From assembly GCF_020906275.1 (NCBI RefSeq), contig NZ_CP086727.1, positions 3,086,001 to 3,150,000 of the forward strand: 64,000 nucleotides of DNA. The letters are read 5' to 3'. The stretch comes from Parasphingorhabdus litoris DSM 22379 (GTDB lineage: Bacteria; Pseudomonadota; Alphaproteobacteria; Sphingomonadales; Sphingomonadaceae). A program made the position numbers and the translations under genes. Below the pieces are notes generated by a model, which saw only the letters and a program-made list of their open reading frames with translations, searched no databases and was not told the origin of the DNA. Positions 26,561-35,685 of this stretch are shown here, one piece after another; within the stretch, counting starts at the first letter, position 1; every line of letters begins with the position of its first letter.

Positions 26561-27937
26561 ATGATGAGCACGAGACAAGTTTCAAATAGCAACGATCCTG
26601 TGATCGAGGATGTAAGCCAGCTTATCGAACCCATGCAGGGTGGCGAGAAGCCGAAAGAACAGTGGCGCATCGGCACCGAGCATGAGAAATTTGTCTATTG
26701 TACCAACGACCATCACGCCCCCAGCTATGACGAACCCGGCGGGATCAAGGACCTGCTGCTCGCGCTGCAGGAATTTGGCTGGAAGCCGGTGGAAGAAAAC
26801 GGAAAAGTCATCGCCATGGCAGGCGACGACGGCACGGTCAGCCTGGAACCGGCCGGACAACTCGAACTCTCCGGTGCACCGCTCGAAAATCTCCACGAGA
26901 CCTGCAACGAAACCGGTCGCCATTTGCAACAAGTCAAAGCCATTGGCGAAAAAACTGGCAAGGGTTTCCTTGGCATGGGCATGTGGCCGGACAAGACCCG
27001 CGCCGAGCTACCGATCATGCCCAAGGGGCGTTATGGGATAATGCTGAACCATATGCCGACGGTCGGCAATCTCGGCCTCGACATGATGCTGCGCACCTGT
27101 ACGATCCAGGTCAATCTCGATTATGCCAGCGAAGCCGACATGGCCCAGAAATTCCGCGTCGGCCTGGCCCTGCAACCACTCGCCACGGCATTGTTTGCCA
27201 ATTCACCATTCACCGAAAACCAGCCCAATGGTTTTGAAAGCTTCCGCAGCCATATCTGGTCCGACACCGATCCCCACCGCACCGGCATGCTGCCCTTCGT
27301 GTTTGAAGAGGGCTTTGGCTATGAGCGCTATGCGGAATATATGCTCGACGTGCCGATGTATTTTGTTTTTCGCGATGGCAAATATATCAATGCAGCGGGC
27401 CTCAGTTTCCGTGATTTCCTGAAAGGCGAACTGTCGGTTCTGCCCGGCGAGAAGCCAACCATGGCCGACTGGAATGACCATCTGTCCACAGCCTTCCCCG
27501 AAGTGCGCTTGAAAAGCTTTCTCGAAATGCGCGGCGCAGATGGCGGACCATGGAACCGCATTTGTGCCTTGCCCGCTTTCTGGGTTGGCCTGCTCTATGA
27601 CCAAACCGCGCTTGATGCGGCATGGGACCGGGTCAAGGGCTGGAGCATGGAAGAACGTGAAGCCCTGCGCAATGCCGTGCCGAAACAGGGTCTCAGCGCA
27701 CCGCTGCCCAACGGCGGAAAGCTGCTCGATCTGGCGAGCGAAATCCTCGATATTGCCTCTGCTGGCCTGACTGCCCGCGGCCGCCTCAACACCAGCGGCG
27801 ACAATGAAAGCGGCTTTCTCGATCCGCTGCGCGATTTCGTGGCCAAGGGCAAATCACCGGCCGCCCAGCTGCTCGATCGCTATCATGGCGAATGGAATGG
27901 CGATTTATCGCATATCTATGACGAGATGAGTTTTTAA
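26561..27937 (+). CDS. gshA: Glutamate--cysteine ligase (plant/alphaproteobacterial type)
   Basis: Catalyses the ATP-dependent joining of glutamate and cysteine, the first and rate-limiting step of glutathione synthesis. The 458-residue protein matches the GCS2 class of Alphaproteobacteria and plants: RIGTEHEKF near residue 36 (glutamate/ATP-site acidic residues), GDDGTVSLEPAGQLELSGAP near 89, MLNHMPTVGNLGLDMMLRTCTIQVNLDY and NSPFTENQPNGFES. Length is normal for the class. The start has a second ATG (MM) and weak upstream ribosome site. A small hairpin follows the stop. Confidence 0.94.
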   Translation: MMSTRQVSNSNDPVIEDVSQLIEPMQGGEKPKEQWRIGTEHEKFVYCTNDHHAPSYDEPGGIKDLLLALQEFGWKPVEENGKVIAMAGDDGTVSLEPAGQLELSGAPLENLHETCNETGRHLQQVKAIGEKTGKGFLGMGMWPDKTRAELPIMPKGRYGIMLNHMPTVGNLGLDMMLRTCTIQVNLDYASEADMAQKFRVGLALQPLATALFANSPFTENQPNGFESFRSHIWSDTDPHRTGMLPFVFEEGFGYERYAEYMLDVPMYFVFRDGKYINAAGLSFRDFLKGELSVLPGEKPTMADWNDHLSTAFPEVRLKSFLEMRGADGGPWNRICALPAFWVGLLYDQTALDAAWDRVKGWSMEEREALRNAVPKQGLSAPLPNGGKLLDLASEILDIASAGLTARGRLNTSGDNESGFLDPLRDFVAKGKSPAAQLLDRYHGEWNGDLSHIYDEMSF

Positions 27938-27950
27938 AGCCGGCCGCGAA

Positions 27951-27970
27951 ACCTGGTTTCCAGGTGATTT
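27951..27970 (+). terminator. Hairpin after gshA
   Basis: ACCTGG-TTT-CCAGGT followed by GATTTT, 14 bases after the gshA stop. A short but clean stem, likely a weak terminator. Confidence 0.55.
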
Positions 27971-28130
27971 TGTAACGCAATTGCAACAGTTGCGCCGGAT
28001 TCCGCACAATCGCACCCCTTAACATCGCCGTAAACTTGACCGCTGGCCGACGGATGGTCAGGGGTTGCGGCGCGGGGAACAGGGAAGCTCTCCGAGTCCA
28101 TTACCAACGCCATTGCCGGAGATAATCGTC

Positions 28131-30479
28131 ATGCGCCGCATATCCGTATCTGCCATTTCACGTTTCGCCCTTGCTGGAGCTCTGCTCGCAGGCGGCCTTT
28201 CACAACCCGTCCTCGCACAGGATGAAGCCGGTGCTGCTGATGATGATCAGCTCGGCACCATCGTCGTCACTGCCCAGCGGCGCGAAGAAAATCTGCAGGA
28301 TGTGCCGCTCTCCATTTCCACGCTTAGCGATGAACGGCTGGCGGCTATCGGTTCCGGCGGGCAGGACGTTCGCGCGCTTTCCGCTCGCGTGCCCAGTCTG
28401 GTGGTTGAATCCTCCTTCGGTCGGACTTTTCCGCGCTTCTATATTCGCGGCCTTGGCAATACCGATTTCGACTTCAACGCTTCGCAGCCGGTCAGTGTCG
28501 TCTATGATGATGTCGTCCTTGAAAACCCGATCCTCAAAGGCTTTCCCGTCTTTGACCTCGACCGCGTCGAAGTCTTGCGCGGGCCGCAAGGCACATTGTT
28601 CGGCCGGAATACGCCCGCCGGCATCGTTAAGTTCGATTCCGTCAAGCCGGGCAATGAGGTTACCGGCCATGCGCGCCTCAGCTATGGCCGCTTTAACGCG
28701 CTGACCGCTGAAGGCGCGGTCACCCTGCCGATCGTCGACGACACGCTGTCGGCCCGCCTCTCGGTTCTCTATCAGCGCCAGGACGACTGGATCGATAATG
28801 ACAATCCGTCGGCGCCGGAAGATGATGCACTCGAGGGCTATGAAGAAATTGCCTTGCGCGGCCAACTCAAATTTACGCCGACGGATGAACAGGAACTGCT
28901 CATCACCGGTCAGTATCGCGACCTCGAAGGCACGGCCCGCGTCTTCCGCGCCAATATCTTCACCCGCGGCGAGCGCGGTCTCAATGCCAATTTCGACCGG
29001 GATTCAGTGACCGTCGATGGCCAGAATGACCAGCAGATCGAAACCTATAATATCGCCGCCCGCTATACCCATGATCTGGGCCCGGTCTCTTTGATCTCGG
29101 TAACCAGCCTGTGGGGTGGTGACGCGGCATCAGTCGGCGATGTGGATGGCGGCTTTGGCGCCAACTTCCTGCCGCCCGACTTATTCGGTCCGGGACAGAT
29201 CCCGTTCACGGCCGAAACCCAGGACGCGGTGCCGTTCCTGACGCAATTCACGCAGGAAGTGCGGCTCGAAAGCAATGGCGATGGCCCGTTCGACTATCAG
29301 GTCGGCTTCTTCTATTTTGACGAAGACCTGCGCATCGACAGCACCAACTTCTCAACCCTGGGCGATCCGTTCAACCCGGTTGGCGGCCCGAACATCTTTG
29401 TGCGCCAGCGCCAGTCGAGCGAAGCGTTCGGTATCTTCGGTGCCGTGACCGTGGAGCTGACCGACCAGTTCAGCGTTTCCGGCGGCCTGCGCTACAATGA
29501 TGACGAGCGCGACTATAGCGTCGTTCGCTCACTGGATACCCAGTTCCCTGCTTTCCTGCAGAACCCGCTGGGCACCGTCACCCGCTCGGTCAGCGATGAC
29601 AATGTCACCTGGGATATCAGCGCCACCTATGCCGCGACGGATCATATCAATCTCTATGCGCGCATCGCCCGCGGCTATCGCGCACCAAGCATTCAGGGCC
29701 GCATCCTCTTCCCGCCAGCCACCGCAACCCCGCTGGAAGATGGCGTGACGATCGGCGATTCCGAAACCATCCAATCCTATGAAGCCGGGATCAAGGCCAC
29801 GGTGCTTGATGGCCGCGGCCGGATCAACCTCAACGGTTTCTACTATGATCTCAATGATGCCCAGCTGACCGCTGTTGGCGGCGGCGTCAATGCTAACCGA
29901 CTGATAAATGCGGATAATGTACGCGGTTATGGCTTTGAACTCGACACCGAATTCAAGCCCATTCCGGAGCTGCTGCTGACCGCCAGCCTCAGCTACAACA
30001 ATACCGAGATCCAGGATGATGGCCTGACCACGGCCGCTTGCGGTGCGACGCGGGTGGACACGTTCCCGGACGTTTCGCTCTGTACTTTGCTTGATCCGAT
30101 CGTGACTCCAGCCGCTCCATTCTCTGCGGCTATCGTCAATATTGACGGCAACAGCCTGCCCCAGGCACCGCGCTGGATTGCGAACTGGACCGCGGCTTAC
30201 AGCATCCCCGTCGGCGCTGGCGAAGTCTATGCGTTTACCGATTGGTCCTATCGTTCGAAAATCAACTTCTTCCTCTATGAGTCGGTTGAATTCCAGGATG
30301 GCGGACAGCTCGAAGGCGGCCTGCGCATCGGTTACAAAACCGACAGCTTTGACGTTGCCGGCTTTGTCCGCAACATCACCAATGATGAATCGGCAGTGGG
30401 CGGAATCGACTTCAACAACCTGACCGGTTTCGTCAACGAACCGCGCATCTGGGGCATCGAAGCCGGGTTCAGATTCTAG
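28131..30479 (+). CDS. TonB-dependent receptor
   Basis: A 782-residue outer-membrane receptor that imports a ligand using energy from TonB-ExbBD. The start at 28131 gives a clean Sec signal peptide (MRRISVSAISRF...PVLAQ); a reading from 28065 would add 22 odd residues. The TonB box region is GTIVVTAQRREENLQDVPLSIS, the plug follows (YIRGLGNTDFDFN, DRVEVLRGPQGTLFGRNTPAG), and the barrel ends with phenylalanine (EAGFRF). It belongs to the large sphingomonad group with the 'VTAQRREENLQDVP' start. The ligand is unknown, since no substrate genes are adjacent and no Fur-like site was noticed upstream. Confidence 0.93.
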   Translation: MRRISVSAISRFALAGALLAGGLSQPVLAQDEAGAADDDQLGTIVVTAQRREENLQDVPLSISTLSDERLAAIGSGGQDVRALSARVPSLVVESSFGRTFPRFYIRGLGNTDFDFNASQPVSVVYDDVVLENPILKGFPVFDLDRVEVLRGPQGTLFGRNTPAGIVKFDSVKPGNEVTGHARLSYGRFNALTAEGAVTLPIVDDTLSARLSVLYQRQDDWIDNDNPSAPEDDALEGYEEIALRGQLKFTPTDEQELLITGQYRDLEGTARVFRANIFTRGERGLNANFDRDSVTVDGQNDQQIETYNIAARYTHDLGPVSLISVTSLWGGDAASVGDVDGGFGANFLPPDLFGPGQIPFTAETQDAVPFLTQFTQEVRLESNGDGPFDYQVGFFYFDEDLRIDSTNFSTLGDPFNPVGGPNIFVRQRQSSEAFGIFGAVTVELTDQFSVSGGLRYNDDERDYSVVRSLDTQFPAFLQNPLGTVTRSVSDDNVTWDISATYAATDHINLYARIARGYRAPSIQGRILFPPATATPLEDGVTIGDSETIQSYEAGIKATVLDGRGRINLNGFYYDLNDAQLTAVGGGVNANRLINADNVRGYGFELDTEFKPIPELLLTASLSYNNTEIQDDGLTTAACGATRVDTFPDVSLCTLLDPIVTPAAPFSAAIVNIDGNSLPQAPRWIANWTAAYSIPVGAGEVYAFTDWSYRSKINFFLYESVEFQDGGQLEGGLRIGYKTDSFDVAGFVRNITNDESAVGGIDFNNLTGFVNEPRIWGIEAGFRF

Positions 30480-30504
30480 TCGGGAAAGCTGGTTGCAGAG
30501 GCAG

Positions 30505-30888
30505 CTATAGCCGGTTGCTGACTTCGACCAGATTTCCATCGGGATCGTTGAAATAGACAGATAGCAAATCACCGACGGCTCCGGACCTCTGTCCGGGGCC
30601 GTCTCTTATTTCGACACCTTCCGCAATCAGATGGTCCAACAGACGGTCTATCGGGTCGGAAGTCACCAGACAGAAATTGCCGCTGCCCGGAACCGTATCC
30701 TTGGCTATGTCTGGAGCAGTAGCGGCATCCTGCAGACTGATCTTAGCGTCACCAAAGTGGAGCGAATATTTACCGGGCCGTTCTTCGCGTGACTCCATGC
30801 CTAGCACGCGTTCATAAAAGGCGCGTGTCTCGTCTACATCTGCCACACACAACACGATATGATCGAATTTCTCCAACTGCACTTTCAT
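30505..30888 (-). CDS. VOC (glyoxalase/bleomycin resistance) family protein
   Basis: A 127-residue vicinal-oxygen-chelate protein with two beta-alpha-beta3 repeats: FDHIVLCVADVDETRAFYERVLGM at the N-terminus and GAVGDLLSVYFNDPDGNLVEVSN at the C-terminus, where the first His and last Glu are typical metal ligands. Members include glyoxalases, extradiol dioxygenases and drug-binding proteins, and no specific reaction can be named. It lies 15 bases downstream of dinB on the same strand and may be co-transcribed with it. Confidence 0.85.
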   Translation of the reverse strand: MKVQLEKFDHIVLCVADVDETRAFYERVLGMESREERPGKYSLHFGDAKISLQDAATAPDIAKDTVPGSGNFCLVTSDPIDRLLDHLIAEGVEIRDGPGQRSGAVGDLLSVYFNDPDGNLVEVSNRL

Positions 30889-30903
30889 CGCGTACTGTCT
30901 CCT

Positions 30904-32004
30904 TTAAAATTCAAAGGCGGCTTGTCCTTCCTCGCTCGCTTGCTCGCCTTCGGCCTCATCCACCCCCTCAAGGTTCGCGAGCGTCAGGCCAAGCAACCTA
31001 ACACCATTTTCCACCGGCATGATGCTGGCCAGCAATTCGCGGCCCATATCGGCAAATTCGGCCTTGCCCTCGACATTGCGATCCAGTGATTTGGACCGAG
31101 TGATCTGCCGGAAGTCCGCATATTTCGCTTTCAGCGTCACCGTCCGGCCGCGCGATCCGGATTTCTCGATACTGTTCCAGACAATGTCGATGATCTTCTC
31201 CATCGCTTCTTCCAGATCTGTATGGCTGACTAGGTCTTTGCCGTAAGTCCGCTCGCCGCCGACAGACTTGCGGATGCGGTTCGGTTTCACCTCACGGTGG
31301 TCGACGCCGCGAGAAGCGCGGAACAGATAGCCCGCCGACTTGCCGAAATGCTGACGAAGAAATTCTTCGGACTGGGCGCGCAAATCGGCGCCTGTATGAA
31401 TATCCAGTTTGGCCATGCGCTCGGCGGTCTTGGGGCCAACGCCAAAGAAGCGCCGTACCGGCAGTTGCGCCACGAAATCCGCGCCCTGATGCGGTTTGAT
31501 CACGCAAATCCCGTCCGGCTTGTTCTGATCCGACGCGATCTTGGCGATGAATTTGTTGTAACTCACCCCGGCGCTGGCTGTCAGCTGGGTCTGCTTTTTG
31601 ATCTCGGCACGTATCATCTCGGCAATCCGGGTCGCATTGCCAATCCCCATCTTGTCTTGTGTGACATCAATATAGGCCTCGTCCAGCGATAGCGGCTCGA
31701 CCAGATCGCTATGGCTGCGGAATATCGCGCGAATCTGCTGCGACACTTCGCGGTAGACATCGAAGCGGTGTTTGACGAAAATCAGGTCGGGGCAACGCCG
31801 TTTTGCGGTCACAGATGGCATGGCGGAACGCACACCAAATTGCCGCGCTTCATAGCTTGCCGCCGCAACAACGCCGCGTGCTGCTGACCCGCCAACCGCA
31901 ACCGGCTTGCCTCGTAATTCGGGATGATCGCGCTGTTCGACGCTCGCAAAAAAGGCATCCATATCGATATGGATGATTTTGCGGATGCCAAGCTGTTCCG
32001 TCAT
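30904..32004 (-). CDS. dinB: DNA polymerase IV (Y-family)
   Basis: Error-prone translesion polymerase. The 366-residue protein has the palm residues D14 (HIDMDAFFASVEQRD) and D108-E109 (PLSLDEAYID), the fingers segment RGVVAAASYEARQFGVRS, and the thumb region KPDGICVIKP with a PVRRFFGVGPKTAERM helix-hairpin-helix. The C-terminal little finger is present. The last residues (EQASEEGQAAFEF) may be a short clamp-binding tail, though the usual QLxLF motif is not evident. Its ATG overlaps the stop of the pentapeptide/LprI gene by 4 bases. No LexA box was identified. Confidence 0.95.
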   Translation of the reverse strand: MTEQLGIRKIIHIDMDAFFASVEQRDHPELRGKPVAVGGSAARGVVAAASYEARQFGVRSAMPSVTAKRRCPDLIFVKHRFDVYREVSQQIRAIFRSHSDLVEPLSLDEAYIDVTQDKMGIGNATRIAEMIRAEIKKQTQLTASAGVSYNKFIAKIASDQNKPDGICVIKPHQGADFVAQLPVRRFFGVGPKTAERMAKLDIHTGADLRAQSEEFLRQHFGKSAGYLFRASRGVDHREVKPNRIRKSVGGERTYGKDLVSHTDLEEAMEKIIDIVWNSIEKSGSRGRTVTLKAKYADFRQITRSKSLDRNVEGKAEFADMGRELLASIMPVENGVRLLGLTLANLEGVDEAEGEQASEEGQAAFEF

Positions 32005-33626
32005 CGTTCTTCTTCGGCTGCCCCGCGATATTGATCCATGACTGCTTCCGGCACAGCCATCCGCACCATCGGCGGGAAACTCGCTCGCGCACCGCAGCTG
32101 ACATAATCCAGCATTGGACTGTCTTCATCTCCGCGCAATTGCCCGCCTTTATACACTTCGATGCGGCCGTCATGATAGCGCAACACCGGAAAGTTACGGG
32201 TCACGCCGTTTTTTTCCTGCGCGATGCTGTACCAGCCCGTCGCCCGGTCAAAGCGCAAACCCTTTACCTTGAGTCCGCAAAGATGGGCATTGGCACCAAT
32301 GGCATCGCCATAGGCTTCCAGACTGCCATCCATGCTGCGCTTGACCAGCAGGCTCGCCCGAGCCTCGCCCGCCAATATCGGCGTCAACTGGAAGTAGGTT
32401 GGTGATTGTTTAACATCGTCGGTCAGCGGCAAGACTTCTTCAAGGAAAAGGGCTTCCTCACCAGGTTTCAGCCAATCCGCTTCTCCCAATAACCCTATTA
32501 ACTGGCCGACACGCTGGTCATAGGATCGGCGCACGCAATCGGTTGAATATTCCTCAGCGCTGCAGGCATCCCGCCGTTTGAGCCACGCTTTCTGGCTTGC
32601 TTTCACGCTGCGATCCCGTTTGCGCGCTTCCTTGTAGAGCGCCGCGACTTGTCGGTCATAATGGCGCATGGCGCTGTTATATTCGCCGCAAATCTCCTTT
32701 TCGATACTGCTTCTGGCCTCGCCACAATCAAAAGAAGGCGCGTCGCTATCCTCAGCGGCCAGCGCGGAGGCCATCAGCAACAGCCATGTTTCCGGCAGCA
32801 CCATGACTTTCTTGTCTCCGCCAGCGATAAATACCGCGCCCATATTGTTGGCATCTTTAAACGCTGTCACCTGGCGCGGACTGATCACCGTCTGGTTCAG
32901 CATGGCACCGGTAAAACTGGCGTCATAAAAACCGAAACGGCTGATATCGACAAAGGCGAGATTCGCCACATGCGCCCGGATTCCGCTGCGATTAATGGGA
33001 CAGCCATCGCTCACCGTAATACCGCAATCAAATTTGAACCCGGTCAAATTGGCGCCGTCCAGCTTCAATCCCTCGACATCACCATCCCAGCCGCCGTCCA
33101 ATTTACCGCTGCTCCAATCCACGGCTTTAGCATCAACCCGAGAGAAATTGCTGCTGCGGATCAGGATGTCTTGCATCCTTGCGCCGATCATTCCAACAGC
33201 TTCCAGATTTGATCTTATGAAGCCGACACCCGGCGCTTTCACCCCGGTCCAGTCCGACCGGCTGAGATCACTCTCCACAAAACAGATGTTCGATAGTTCG
33301 ACACCAGTGAAATTCCATCCCGCAAAATAACCCCCTTGAATCAGGATGGCGTCGTCACCTGCCGCTTTGGAATAAGCCGCGAGCTGCTCTGGTGACGTTA
33401 TTTTCTCGCCATCATAGCTTTTCATCGCTTTGCGTGTGGCCCCATCCTCGGAACCGCCGTAGATATTGCCATAGGCATATTGGCAGCCCGGTACCGGCGG
33501 AATCGGCAATTGTGCAGCGGCAGGGTTGGTCATGAATGGCAGCGCCATCATCATGCCGCAAAGCCAAATCTTCGTGTAATTCACGATCGCCAAAAACTCC
33601 CTGTTCGCATGTCGACCATTGTCCAT
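32001..33626 (-). CDS. Exported pentapeptide-repeat and LprI-like (DUF1311) protein
   Basis: From the ATG at 33626 (AGGTGA 8 bases upstream) the protein is 541 residues; a GTG at 33584 is another possible start and leaves more room for the divergent promoter. An N-terminal hydrophobic stretch ends near AAAQ. Residues about 90-220 hold pentapeptide-like repeats (GWNFTGVELSN, SDLSRSDWTG, SNFSRVDAK). A Cys-rich LprI-type domain follows (FDCGEARSSIEKEIC... LKRRDACSAEEYSTDCVRRSYDQRV), then a C-terminal domain with NGVTRNFPVLRYHDGR. LprI proteins inhibit lysozyme, but this protein is much longer. The coupling to dinB is unexplained. Confidence 0.75.
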   Translation of the reverse strand: MDNGRHANREFLAIVNYTKIWLCGMMMALPFMTNPAAAQLPIPPVPGCQYAYGNIYGGSEDGATRKAMKSYDGEKITSPEQLAAYSKAAGDDAILIQGGYFAGWNFTGVELSNICFVESDLSRSDWTGVKAPGVGFIRSNLEAVGMIGARMQDILIRSSNFSRVDAKAVDWSSGKLDGGWDGDVEGLKLDGANLTGFKFDCGITVSDGCPINRSGIRAHVANLAFVDISRFGFYDASFTGAMLNQTVISPRQVTAFKDANNMGAVFIAGGDKKVMVLPETWLLLMASALAAEDSDAPSFDCGEARSSIEKEICGEYNSAMRHYDRQVAALYKEARKRDRSVKASQKAWLKRRDACSAEEYSTDCVRRSYDQRVGQLIGLLGEADWLKPGEEALFLEEVLPLTDDVKQSPTYFQLTPILAGEARASLLVKRSMDGSLEAYGDAIGANAHLCGLKVKGLRFDRATGWYSIAQEKNGVTRNFPVLRYHDGRIEVYKGGQLRGDEDSPMLDYVSCGARASFPPMVRMAVPEAVMDQYRGAAEEER

Positions 33627-33648
33627 AGCATTTTCACCTATAGCCACG

Positions 33649-34929
33649 ATGAATATTAGTTGCCATAGGCCGCCAGTGAATAAGAAAGCGCTTCCTTTTC
33701 CGATAGGCCGTATTGAGCTGATCATCATGATGGCCAGCCTGATGTCGCTCAATGCCTTGGCGATCGATATCATGCTGCCGGCGCTCGGCCTGATATCCGA
33801 TGATTTTGGCCTGACCGGCGACAATGATCGGCAATGGATTGTGACTTCCTATATTTATGGCATGGCGATCGGGTCCATTCTCTATGGCTCGCTAGCGGAC
33901 CGCTATGGCCGAAAACCGATCGTATTGGTGACTACTGGCGTGTACATCCTGTTTGGACTGCTCTGCGCGGTTAGTAATAATTATGACCTGATGCTGCTCG
34001 CGCGGTTCATTCAGGGTCTTGCCGCATCGGCCATGGGTGTCCTTGCCAACAGCATCATTCGCGACCGCTATGAGGGCGACGCCATGGCTCGAACCATGTC
34101 GACAATCATGATGGTTTTCATGGCGGTTCCGGTAATGGCGCCGATGCTCGGTCAACTCGTGCTGGTATTTGCACCATGGCAGGTGATTTTCGTCGTCTTG
34201 TCGGCCTTTGGCGCGTTGGCACTGATATGGGTGCTGATCCGCTTGCCCGAAACGCTCAAACCAGAGGACAAAACTCTAATCAACATGGTGTCGGTTACCA
34301 GCGCCTGGAAGAGCGTGATCCTGCACCGGAACGCTGTCGGCCATGTTCTGGCCAGCGGCCTCATGATGGCCCCGCTTTTTGCGTTTATCGCGTCGGCACA
34401 GCAGATATTTTACGACACATTTGATGCCGCCGATATTTTCGTTTTCATCTTTGCGCTCAACGCCATTGCCATGGCTTTCGGCAATTTTATCAACAGCCGG
34501 ATCGTGATGCGATTTGGTGCGCGCCGTGTGTCGCAATCGGCATTGCTATTCTTCATCTTCGTAGCGATCATCCACTTAGCGGTGACACTTTCGGGATGGC
34601 TGACCCTGCCGCTGTTCGTTGTCCTGTTGGCTGCATCCATGGGTATGGTTGGCTTTACCGGCGCGAATTTCAGTTCCATTGCGATGCAACCTTTTGGCAA
34701 AAGTGCTGGCGTTGCGTCGTCCTTCCAGAACTTCACACGCACCTTGATATCGGCCACCATTGGCGGAGTGATTGGTCTGCAATTTGACGGTTCCACCTTG
34801 CCATTGGTAACTGGATTTTTCCTTTGCGGCTGCGCTTCGTTTCTGTTTATCCTATGGGCCGAAAAAGGCAGGTTATTCCGGCGTGTTCAGACAGTTGTAA
34901 CCAAAGAGCAACTATCGCCGAAAGAGTAG
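33649..34929 (+). CDS. MFS multidrug efflux transporter, Bcr/CflA family
   Basis: A 426-residue proton-driven exporter with twelve predicted membrane segments. Family motifs are DIMLPALGLISDDFG in helix 1, GSLADRYGRKPIV (motif A, loop 2-3) and FMAVPVMAPMLG (motif C-like, helix 5). I chose the ATG at 33649 because the family usually begins shortly before helix 1; an earlier ATG at 33619 would overlap the divergent pentapeptide/LprI gene. Substrates are probably drugs or metabolites. The DUF2147 gene follows 30 bases later on the same strand. Confidence 0.9.
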   Translation: MNISCHRPPVNKKALPFPIGRIELIIMMASLMSLNALAIDIMLPALGLISDDFGLTGDNDRQWIVTSYIYGMAIGSILYGSLADRYGRKPIVLVTTGVYILFGLLCAVSNNYDLMLLARFIQGLAASAMGVLANSIIRDRYEGDAMARTMSTIMMVFMAVPVMAPMLGQLVLVFAPWQVIFVVLSAFGALALIWVLIRLPETLKPEDKTLINMVSVTSAWKSVILHRNAVGHVLASGLMMAPLFAFIASAQQIFYDTFDAADIFVFIFALNAIAMAFGNFINSRIVMRFGARRVSQSALLFFIFVAIIHLAVTLSGWLTLPLFVVLLAASMGMVGFTGANFSSIAMQPFGKSAGVASSFQNFTRTLISATIGGVIGLQFDGSTLPLVTGFFLCGCASFLFILWAEKGRLFRRVQTVVTKEQLSPKE

Positions 34930-34959
34930 ATATCTCAGAAAATTATAGGGTAGGACCAT

Positions 34960-35388
34960 ATGAAACAGTCTCAGATTGCAAAAACCATTATGTTGATTGG
35001 CGGACTGTTGATGACAACACCTGCACTGGCTTCTGGTTCGATAAATGGCAATTGGGTAACGCAAGATGGTGATGCGATTGTCAAAATCGGCAAATGCGGA
35101 AATACGGTCTGCGGACGGTTACACAAATATCTCGTCACACCGCCCAACGGCGTGAACCAAAAAGATATCAACAATCCTGACAAGAAGTTGCGCAACCGCA
35201 AATTGCTTGGCATAGCGGTGCTATCCGGTTTCAAACCGGACGGCAAAGTCTGGCGCGGACGGATTTATGATCCCAAGACCGGCAAAAGCTATCGCTCCGA
35301 AGTGAGCCTGCGGTCGCCGTCAAAGCTGAAGGTTAAAGGCTGTATTGCGTTCTTCTGTCAGGGCCAGAACTGGACCCGGGCGAAATAG
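34960..35388 (+). CDS. DUF2147 domain-containing exported protein
   Basis: A 142-residue protein with a signal peptide (MKQSQIAKTIMLIGG...ALA) and a DUF2147 domain: GNWVTQDGDAIVKIGKCG, CGRL, a KLLGIAVLSGFKPDGKVWRGRIYDPKTGKSYRSEV core and a final CIAFFCQGQNWTR. The lipocalin-like fold with paired Cys suggests a periplasmic or outer-membrane location. Function is unknown. It follows the Bcr/CflA exporter by 30 bases and is followed by a type-1 repeat. Confidence 0.88.
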   Translation: MKQSQIAKTIMLIGGLLMTTPALASGSINGNWVTQDGDAIVKIGKCGNTVCGRLHKYLVTPPNGVNQKDINNPDKKLRNRKLLGIAVLSGFKPDGKVWRGRIYDPKTGKSYRSEVSLRSPSKLKVKGCIAFFCQGQNWTRAK

Positions 35389-35405
35389 GGAGTCTTTTTA
35401 TTTAG

Positions 35406-35662
35406 CCTCAAGCGCCGGGCGGGCACATCCGTGCCCTTGGCTATCGCGCCAATAAGGCGCGGCGCGCGGTCGCGCTTGCCTCGCTGCGCTCGGTCTTGTG
35501 TTCCCCCTCCCTGCAAGGGAGGGGAGATGACGAGTGCCAGTCCGACGAGAAGCGGAGGCAAGGCCGACCGGCCGCCCGAGCTTATGCGAGGAAAGCCAAG
35601 GGCACGGATGTGCCCGCCCGGCGCCTGAGGGAATAAAAAATCTCCGCGCCCGGCGCTTGAGG
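35406..35662. repeat. Type-1 composite inverted repeat, copy B
   Basis: Main body 35406-35630 has 37-bp inverted ends (35406-35442 and 35594-35630, one mismatch). Each end holds a hairpin, GGGCAC-ATCC-GTGCCC. Core hairpins are GCGC-GGTC-GCGC at 35464 and GGCC-GACC-GGCC at 35562, in the reverse order and strand of copy A. A CCCCTCCCT-GCA-AGGGAGGGG hairpin at 35504-35524 sits in the centre. An extra half-end closes the element at 35643-35662. It fills the gap between DUF2147 and the diheme cytochrome gene. Confidence 0.92.
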
Positions 35663-35685
35663 TTATTAAAGAACCAAACCGAACG

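Noticed and set aside
28065..28130. A longer TonB receptor beginning with TTG at 28065
   Set aside because: The extra 22 residues precede a clean signal peptide starting at 28131 and look like untranslated leader.
28200..28865. A 221-codon antisense frame in the receptor plug region
   Set aside because: Same strand-shadow effect of high-GC third positions.
29529..30572. A 347-codon frame antisense to the TonB receptor gene
   Set aside because: The receptor is full length with plug and barrel marks; the antisense frame has no start context or family motif.
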